NCBI GenBank assembly: GCA_003532195.1
Contig: DOFA01000171.1
Location: forward strand, 1 to 32,357
DNA length: 32,357 nt
Reading direction: 5' to 3'
DNA from: Clostridiales bacterium
Lineage (GTDB): Bacteria > Bacillota > Clostridia > Saccharofermentanales > UBA5734
Below the pieces are notes generated by a model that did not search any database, was not told where the DNA came from, and was given only the letters and a program-made list of their open reading frames with translations. Below, in pieces: positions 27,517-32,357 of this stretch; the first letter of the stretch is position 1, and each line of letters starts with the position of its first letter. A program made the translations under genes and the position numbers.

Positions 27517-28284
27517 ATGCCCAAAATCTCATTATGCCTGGAAACTGTTTTCCCTGAACTGAAACTGGCGGACCGCATCCGCAAAGCCGCCGATGCCGGA
27601 TTCCAGGCGGTTGAATTCTGGGATCCCTCATCAGCCGATCTATCCGGCATAGCCGCCGCCGCGGCTGCCTGCAACGTGGCAATCGTCGGCTGCACGCTCA
27701 GCGAACCGCGGGTATACCAGATGGACCGCCAAGCCGGTCCGGTTGTCGCCAATGTCCGCAAGTCGGTCGCGATTGCCCGGGAACTGGGCTGCCCGACCTT
27801 GATCGGCCTTTCCAGCGACCTGGAAGGGCATCGCGATTCCCAGAAGAATATCCTGATCGAAAACTTAAAACGAGTGGCGGACATCGTCGCCCAGGCCGGA
27901 GTCACCCTGGTTCTGGAACCGTTGAATTCTTTGGTCGACCACAAAGGCTGCTACCTGGATTCGGCGATGGTCGGCTTTGAGATTGTCAAGTGCGTGGACT
28001 GCCCCAATATCAAGCTGCTGTTCGACATTTACCACATGCAGATCATGGAGGGGAATCTCGTCACGAACATTACCCCGAACATCGGCCTGGTCGGCCATTT
28101 CCACACGGCCGGCGTGCCGGGCCGGCACGAGCCGTACCCTTGTGAGGTTAACTACCCGTTTATAATGAAAAAAATTGACGAACTCGGCTATCAGAGGTAT
28201 GTTGGACTGGAATACTGGCCAACCTATGACCATGCCCGGTCCATTCGCGACAGCCGCTTATATTTGTCCGGCCAGGAGGCCTGA
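27517..28284 (+). CDS. Hydroxypyruvate isomerase-like TIM-barrel sugar isomerase/epimerase
   Basis: A 255-residue AP-endonuclease-2/xylose-isomerase-like TIM barrel close to the Hyi type. Metal-site pieces are visible: VLEPLNSLVDHKGCYL (Glu near residue 130), LLFDIYHMQIMEGNL (Asp near 169), GHFHTAGVPGRHEP (His near 190) and GLEYWPT (Glu near 240). Hyi-family proteins isomerise or epimerise keto sugars, and related barrels cleave 3-keto-glycosides. Which reaction applies is not readable. It is preceded by AAAGGAGG and lies 40 nt after the aminotransferase, in the same operon. Confidence 0.88.
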   Translation: MPKISLCLETVFPELKLADRIRKAADAGFQAVEFWDPSSADLSGIAAAAAACNVAIVGCTLSEPRVYQMDRQAGPVVANVRKSVAIARELGCPTLIGLSSDLEGHRDSQKNILIENLKRVADIVAQAGVTLVLEPLNSLVDHKGCYLDSAMVGFEIVKCVDCPNIKLLFDIYHMQIMEGNLVTNITPNIGLVGHFHTAGVPGRHEPYPCEVNYPFIMKKIDELGYQRYVGLEYWPTYDHARSIRDSRLYLSGQEA

Positions 28285-28297
28285 ACAGGAGGGTTGC

Positions 28298-29461
28298 ATG
28301 CAAAAGATCAAAGCGGGTATTATCGGCACCGGATACATTGGCATCAGCCATATCGAGTCGATCCGCCGGACCGGCTTTGCCGACCTGGTTGCCGTGGCCG
28401 ACTCCAACAGTGACCTGGCCCGGAAAAAAGCTGAGGAATATTATATTCCCCGCTGTTACAACAGCATCGACGATCTTCTGGCCGATCCAGAAATTCAAGT
28501 CATACATAATTGCACCCCGAATTTCCTGCATGCCAAAATTAACGAACAGGTTATCCAGTCCGGCAAGCATCTGCTCTCCGAGAAACCGCTGGCCCGTGAC
28601 AGCGAAGAATCGGCCAGCCTGATCCGCAGCCTGCAAAAGCACCCCGGGACGGTGGCGGCGGTCAATTTCAATTACCGGATGAATCCCCTGGTCCAGGAGA
28701 TCCGCAGCCGGATCAGCCGCGGCGACATCGGCAAAGTCAACCTGGCGCACGGCAGCTACCTGCAGGATTGGCTGCTTTACGACACCGATTACAACTGGCG
28801 CCTGGAACCGGAAATCTGCGGCGTTTCCCGCTGCATCGCCGATATTGGCTCACATTGGATGGATGCGGTGCAGCATGTCACCGGAGCCAGGATCACCGAG
28901 GTCTGCGCCGACCTGGCGACGGTTATCCCGGTGCGCAAGAAGCCGAAAACCCAGGTCGAGACCTTCTCGGTCAGCAAGGACGCCGAATTTGAGGAAAAAC
29001 CGATTGTCACGGAGGATTACGGCGCCGTGCTGTTCAAGATGGACAACGGCGCGCACGGCGTTTTCTTCGTTTCCGAAGTCAGCGCCGGACATGGCTGCTT
29101 CTTTAACTTCGAGATCGACGGCAGCCAGGCATCCCTGCAATGGAATCAGCAGACTGCCGACCAGATGTGGATGGGTTTCCGCGACCAGGACAACCGCCTG
29201 ATCCTGCGCAATCCGAATAGCCTGACACCGGAAGCCAAACAGATATCCTACCTGGCCAAGGGCCATCCGGAAGGCTGGAACGACGCCTTCACCAATAACA
29301 TCCAATCCTTCTACCGCTATATCCGGGAAGGGAAACAGCCGGGGACAGACGCCTGTTCCTTCGCAACCTTTACCGAAGCGGACTATATCATTCGCCTGAC
29401 TGAAGCCATTGTCGAAAGCAATGCTTCCCGGAAATGGGTCAAAGTCAGGCCGATGGCCTGA
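28298..29461 (+). CDS. Gfo/Idh/MocA-family oxidoreductase
   Basis: A 387-residue NAD(P)-dependent sugar or cyclitol dehydrogenase. The Rossmann motif GIIGTGYIG spans residues 7-15, catalytic Lys96 is in LSEKPLA, and His186 in DIGSHWMD occupies the usual active-site position. The alpha/beta C-terminal domain is complete. Family members oxidise a ring hydroxyl (for example inositol or a 3-hydroxyl of glucosides). The ATG used has AGGAGGG at 4 nt and directly precedes the Rossmann fold; a longer in-frame start lies inside the previous gene. It overlaps nothing and follows the isomerase by 13 nt. Confidence 0.92.
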   Translation: MQKIKAGIIGTGYIGISHIESIRRTGFADLVAVADSNSDLARKKAEEYYIPRCYNSIDDLLADPEIQVIHNCTPNFLHAKINEQVIQSGKHLLSEKPLARDSEESASLIRSLQKHPGTVAAVNFNYRMNPLVQEIRSRISRGDIGKVNLAHGSYLQDWLLYDTDYNWRLEPEICGVSRCIADIGSHWMDAVQHVTGARITEVCADLATVIPVRKKPKTQVETFSVSKDAEFEEKPIVTEDYGAVLFKMDNGAHGVFFVSEVSAGHGCFFNFEIDGSQASLQWNQQTADQMWMGFRDQDNRLILRNPNSLTPEAKQISYLAKGHPEGWNDAFTNNIQSFYRYIREGKQPGTDACSFATFTEADYIIRLTEAIVESNASRKWVKVRPMA

Positions 29462-29516
29462 TTCGATGATTTGCAGCTATTTGAGTACAGCAAAAGCATT
29501 ATAGGAGGTAATTCCC

Positions 29517-30548
29517 ATGTCACAGTTCAAGTTTTCCGCCGGTCCCTGGAATGTTCATGAAGGTGCAGACGCTTTCGGCCCCAAGATCCGCAAGAGCATA
29601 CCGATTGAAGAAAAAATGTTCCGCTATAAGCAAATTGGCTTCGACGCCATGCAGTTTCACGATGATGACGCGGTCCCGGACATGAACAGCCTGAACGAAG
29701 ACCAGATCATCCAGGCGGCGCGCCAAGTGAGGAAGAAACTGGATCAGAACGGTTTGGCGGCTGAATTTGTCGCTCCGCGGCTCTGGGAAGACCCGCGGAC
29801 CGCCGACGGCGGCTACACCAGCAACAACCCGGATCACCGCGCTTTCGCCTTATGGCGCTCCCTGCGCTCGATTGACATCGCCCATGAGCTGGGCTGCGAT
29901 AAAATAGTCCTCTGGCTGGCCAGGGAAGGAACGCTCTGCGCCGAGAGCAAGAACCCGGTCGAAAGCATCAAGCGGCTGGTCGAGGCCATTAACCAGATGC
30001 TCGCCTATGACCCGAAGATCAAGGTTCTGATCGAGCCCAAGCCCAACGAGCCGATCGACCGCAGCTTCTGCGGCACCATCGGCCATGTCATGGGCGTATC
30101 GGCGGCGACCGCTGATCCGTCGCGGGTCGGCGGCCTGCTGGAGTCTGCGCATGCGATCCTGGCCGGACTGGATCCCGCCAATGAAATCGCTTTCGGCCTG
30201 GCCTTCGGTAAACTCTGGGGCGTCCACCTGAATGACCAGAACGGCATGAAATATGACCAGGACAAAGCCTTTGGCGTAGAAAACCTGCGTCAGGCGTTCA
30301 ACCAGGTCAAGGTTCTGATCGAAAACGGCTATGGCGGCAAGGGCGAATACGTTGGCCTTGACGTTAAGGCCATGCGGACACAGCCGGACGAAGTCTGCTA
30401 CCGCCATCTCGAGAACAGCCTGGCGATCGTCAAAGCTCTGGAAGCTAAAGTGGCCCGGTATGATTACGCTTATCAGAAAAAATGCCAGGAAAGCCGCGAT
30501 TACGAAGCTCTGGAACTGTATGTCATGAATCTGCTGATGCACGACTGA
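29517..30548 (+). CDS. Xylose isomerase-like TIM-barrel protein
   Basis: A 343-residue barrel clearly related to class I xylose isomerase. The catalytic His is H48 in QFHDDDAVP. WLAREGT matches the WGGREG motif, and EPKPNEP holds metal ligand E173 with K175. E209 and H212 lie in LLESAHAILAG, D247 and D249 in KYDQDKAFG, and D282 in GLDVKAMRT. All metal ligands of xylose isomerase are therefore present except one: the Asp of HIDLNGQ (D245 in the Streptomyces numbering) is His237 here (VHLNDQ). It is ~45 residues shorter than true XylA. A sugar isomerase of altered substrate range is the best reading. It follows AGGAGG and is the last gene before a strong terminator. Confidence 0.88.
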   Translation: MSQFKFSAGPWNVHEGADAFGPKIRKSIPIEEKMFRYKQIGFDAMQFHDDDAVPDMNSLNEDQIIQAARQVRKKLDQNGLAAEFVAPRLWEDPRTADGGYTSNNPDHRAFALWRSLRSIDIAHELGCDKIVLWLAREGTLCAESKNPVESIKRLVEAINQMLAYDPKIKVLIEPKPNEPIDRSFCGTIGHVMGVSAATADPSRVGGLLESAHAILAGLDPANEIAFGLAFGKLWGVHLNDQNGMKYDQDKAFGVENLRQAFNQVKVLIENGYGGKGEYVGLDVKAMRTQPDEVCYRHLENSLAIVKALEAKVARYDYAYQKKCQESRDYEALELYVMNLLMHD

Positions 30549-30598
30549 CCTTGCCCGCTTAAACCCAATCGTTCTCTCCCATAACAGACCCTTGTACC

Positions 30599-30637
30599 CT
30601 TCAAAAGCCGGCATGCATAGCATGCCGGCTTTTGAAG
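30599..30637 (+). terminator. Terminator of the sugar operon
   Basis: A perfect 18-bp inverted repeat with loop ATA. The GC-rich core GCCGGCATGC is flanked by AAAA on the left and TTTT on the right, so it can work in both directions. It lies 50 nt after the last gene. Confidence 0.85.
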
Positions 30638-30690
30638 CCCTCTGTCTTCCGGCCGAAGGCAGGATGCCCGCAGAGGATTAGAATTCTGTC

Positions 30691-30719
30691 TTTACCGAAT
30701 CCTTGCATTTGTTTATAAT
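30691..30719 (+). promoter_or_regulatory. Promoter of the homocysteine methyltransferase gene
   Basis: TTTACC (30691-30696), 17-nt spacer, TATAAT (30714-30719), 23 nt before the start codon. Confidence 0.6.
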
Positions 30720-30742
30720 TGATTTAAAAAGAGGGAAGACCG

Positions 30743-31636
30743 ATGACGAGAAAAATGACTGAATGGGTTCATAAGGGCAAAATCCTGGTTTCTGACGGGG
30801 CATGGGGGACTTTCCTCTACCAGAAAGGCTTGAAAGCCGGCGACTGCCCGGAATTATGGTGCCTGGAGCGGCCAGCCGATGTGCTGGACATTGCGCAAAG
30901 CTATATCAAGGCCGGCGCGGACATGATCGAAACAAACAGTTTCGGCGGCACCCGCTTTAAGCTGGAGCGGTACGGGCTGGCTGGAAGGGTCGCGGAAATC
31001 AACACGGCCGCAGCCCGGATTTCCCGCCAGGCAGCCGGAGCGGACCGCCTGGTGATCGCCTCGATCGGCCCGACCGGTAAACTCCTGATCACGGAAGAGG
31101 TGACCGAGCAAGAGTTGTACGACGCTTTCCGTGAGCAGGCTGTTGCCTTGGCCCAAGGCGGCGCCGACGCCCTGTGCATTGAGACCATGAGCGATCTGGA
31201 TGAAGCGGTGCTTGCCATACGTGCCGCGAAAGAAAATACGAATTGTGAAGTAATTTGTACTTTCACTTTCGAGCGAACGAAAAAAGGCGAATTTCGGACC
31301 ATGATGGGCATTTCACCAGCCGAAGCGGCCCAGGCCGCCCTGCGGGCCGGAGCGGACATCGTCGGTACCAATTGCGGCAACGGCATGGAACGGATGATCG
31401 AGATCGTTCGGGAAATACGCGCCGCATGCCCGGCGGCGCCGATCCTGGTTCACGCCAACGCCGGCTTGCCGCAAAATGTTGACGGGAAGGATGTTTATCC
31501 GGAAACGCCGGAAATGATGGCATCCTTCGTTCCCGAACTGATTCGCGCCGGCGCCGGAATAATCGGCGGCTGCTGCGGGTCGACACCGGCTCATATCAGG
31601 GCAATTAAAACGGCAGTCGACAGTTTCTGCAAATAA
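30743..31636 (+). CDS. Homocysteine S-methyltransferase-domain protein
   Basis: A 297-residue Zn-dependent methyltransferase barrel, equivalent to the homocysteine-binding domain of MetH or to MmuM/BHMT. Zn ligands are Cys211 in GTNCGNG and the pair C277-C278 in GGCCGSTPAHI. DGAWGTFLYQKG at the N-terminus and ADMIETNSFGGT near residue 57 are the other family landmarks. It transfers a methyl group to homocysteine to make methionine. The donor (S-methylmethionine, a betaine or a methyl-corrinoid protein) is not indicated, and no cobalamin or folate domain is attached. The start has AGAGGG at 7 nt. It is a single-gene unit with its own promoter and a terminator just after the stop. Confidence 0.9.
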   Translation: MTRKMTEWVHKGKILVSDGAWGTFLYQKGLKAGDCPELWCLERPADVLDIAQSYIKAGADMIETNSFGGTRFKLERYGLAGRVAEINTAAARISRQAAGADRLVIASIGPTGKLLITEEVTEQELYDAFREQAVALAQGGADALCIETMSDLDEAVLAIRAAKENTNCEVICTFTFERTKKGEFRTMMGISPAEAAQAALRAGADIVGTNCGNGMERMIEIVREIRAACPAAPILVHANAGLPQNVDGKDVYPETPEMMASFVPELIRAGAGIIGGCCGSTPAHIRAIKTAVDSFCK

Positions 31637-31637
31637 A

Positions 31638-31675
31638 AACAGCCTCCCGGGCCCAAGGCGCCGCGGGAGGCTGTT
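31638..31675. terminator. Bidirectional terminator
   Basis: AACAGCCTCCCG (31638-31649) pairs with CGGGAGGCTGTT (31664-31675). On the minus strand it is followed by TTTTTATTT, so it mainly ends the zinc-ribbon gene; on the plus strand it begins 2 nt after the methyltransferase stop. Confidence 0.8.
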
Positions 31676-31706
31676 CATTTACCCATATCTGGTGATCAGA
31701 ATGGAA

Positions 31707-31997
31707 TTACCGGTTCCGAGCCTGGTAGCATTCTTTGCAGTACACCGGTTTGCTGGTGTTCGGCTTGAAGGGAACCATAGTCTCTTTACCGCATTGGGCG
31801 CAGACGGCGGGGAACATTTCGCGGTCGGAACGGCCATTCCCCATCCCGGAGTTGCGGGACTGCTTCCGGGCTGCCCGGCAATCGGGGCAGCGCTGGGGTT
31901 CGTTATTATAGCCCTTTTCCCGGAAAAAATCTTGTTCTTGTTCCGTAAAGACGAAGGTAGCTTGGCAATCTTTACAGGTTAGTGTTTTGTCTGGCAT
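31707..31997 (-). CDS. CxxC zinc-ribbon protein
   Basis: A 96-residue protein with four CxxC knuckles: CKDC near residue 8, CPDC near 38, CAQC near 68 and CKEC near 88. These probably form two zinc ribbons, each half of which has the pattern common in short clostridial zinc-ribbon proteins (LTCKDCQATFVFTEQEQDFF; QRCPDCRAARK). The function is unknown; a nucleic-acid or regulatory role is plausible. The ATG is preceded by AAAGAGG at 9 nt. The gene is convergent with the methyltransferase and shares its terminator. Confidence 0.88.
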   Translation of the reverse strand: MPDKTLTCKDCQATFVFTEQEQDFFREKGYNNEPQRCPDCRAARKQSRNSGMGNGRSDREMFPAVCAQCGKETMVPFKPNTSKPVYCKECYQARNR

Positions 31998-32194
31998 TTT
32001 TAATTACCTCTTTCGTGGGTGATTCCGGATAGTGCCGGAATTCCTGTTTGGTGCGTTTTGATGCAACACCTGTTGTTAATGGCTTCATCAACTCAGCTTG
32101 ATCTGGGTTTGGGATCGGAACCTGGCCGCGGGGCTGGCGATGGCAACCCCAGGCTGTCAACATCAGATCGTTGCTGACAAGCCCGACAGTCCGG

Positions 32195-32285
32195 CTCCGA
32201 TAAACAATAAACCCCTGCAGGCCGATAGCCTCAGGGGTTCGTGGCCGCGGCAGCAGGTGTTACCTGATGCCAATGTATCAGGACT
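32195..32285 (-). ncRNA. Candidate small RNA or leader with exclusive hairpins
   Basis: From a predicted minus-strand start near 32285, two hairpins compete for the same CCTG: CCTGAT/ATCAGG (32263-32282) and CAGGT/ACCTG (32254-32266). They are followed by a terminator-like stem (32210-32239). It may be a stand-alone RNA or the distal leader of the zinc-ribbon gene. The rest of 31998-32357 holds no convincing protein gene. Confidence 0.3.
32210..32239 (-). terminator. Terminator-like hairpin
   Basis: Stem AACCCCTG/CAGGGGTT with an inner GGC/GCC pairing, followed on the minus strand by the U-rich TTATTGTTTAT. Confidence 0.55.
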
Positions 32286-32290
32286 TACTC

Positions 32291-32319
32291 AGCATAGCAT
32301 TTTTAAGGAACAAATGCAA
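32291..32319 (-). promoter_or_regulatory. Weak promoter for the terminal RNA element
   Basis: On the minus strand TTGCAT (32314-32319), 17-nt spacer, TATGCT (32291-32296). Both boxes are imperfect. Confidence 0.3.
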
Positions 32320-32357
32320 GGATTGCGCCAAATTGAGCCAATTGCGCTGCGCGCATT

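Noticed and set aside
31972..32163. A 63-codon minus-strand frame upstream of the zinc-ribbon gene
   Set aside because: It overlaps the start of the zinc-ribbon gene in another frame and has no family resemblance or convincing ribosome binding site.

Overview
The window looks like about 32 kb of chromosome from an anaerobic, low-to-mid GC Bacillota, probably Clostridia or a related class. The evidence is AGGAGG-type ribosome binding sites, consensus TTGACA/TATAAT promoters, a CD3324-family regulator, an oxygen-sensitive radical-SAM aminomutase and secreted subtilisins. This placement is an inference; there is no rRNA or tRNA gene. No transposase, integrase, phage gene or CRISPR array was seen.

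Layout. 1-6.6 kb: two secreted subtilisin-like proteases on the minus strand (5-1690 and 5229-6596) flank a DUF4332 helix-hairpin-helix protein, an ATP-grasp ligase plus lysine 2,3-aminomutase pair on the plus strand, and a small HEAT-repeat protein. The second protease has a long, strongly foldable 5' leader.

6.8-14.4 kb (plus strand): a one-module NRPS (C-A-PCP-TE) whose ten specificity residues read as the L-threonine code and whose thioesterase has Cys instead of Ser at the nucleophile position. A seven- or eight-TM sensor histidine kinase starts 15 nt after it, and a receiver/HD-GYP response regulator follows behind its own promoter. Together they could form a small-molecule synthesis and sensing unit.

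14.4-19.4 kb (minus strand): a GH38 alpha-mannosidase followed by an ABC exporter-type half transporter. 19.5-22.5 kb (plus strand): an EamA permease, and a glycosyltransferase-acyltransferase fusion cut by an in-frame TAA with 52 intact codons beyond it. A 32-residue small ORF lies antisense between them.

22.5-25.9 kb (minus strand): a CD3324-family regulator behind a structured leader that carries an 11-codon ORF and an intrinsic terminator, then an SDR-type epimerase, a SpoU/TrmH RNA methyltransferase and a LacI repressor. 26.2-30.5 kb (plus strand): the LacI-divergent sugar operon, consisting of a DegT aminotransferase, a hydroxypyruvate-isomerase-like TIM barrel, a Gfo/Idh dehydrogenase and a xylose-isomerase-like TIM barrel, closed by a strong terminator. 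Near-identical 16-bp operator-like sites lie at the predicted start sites of both lacI and this operon, which points to autoregulation plus operon control. 30.7-32.4 kb: a homocysteine S-methyltransferase, a convergent CxxC zinc-ribbon protein, and a 360-nt tail with no convincing protein gene but with a terminator-ended structured element.

All function calls are from reading motifs in the translated sequence. No database search or folding program was run.
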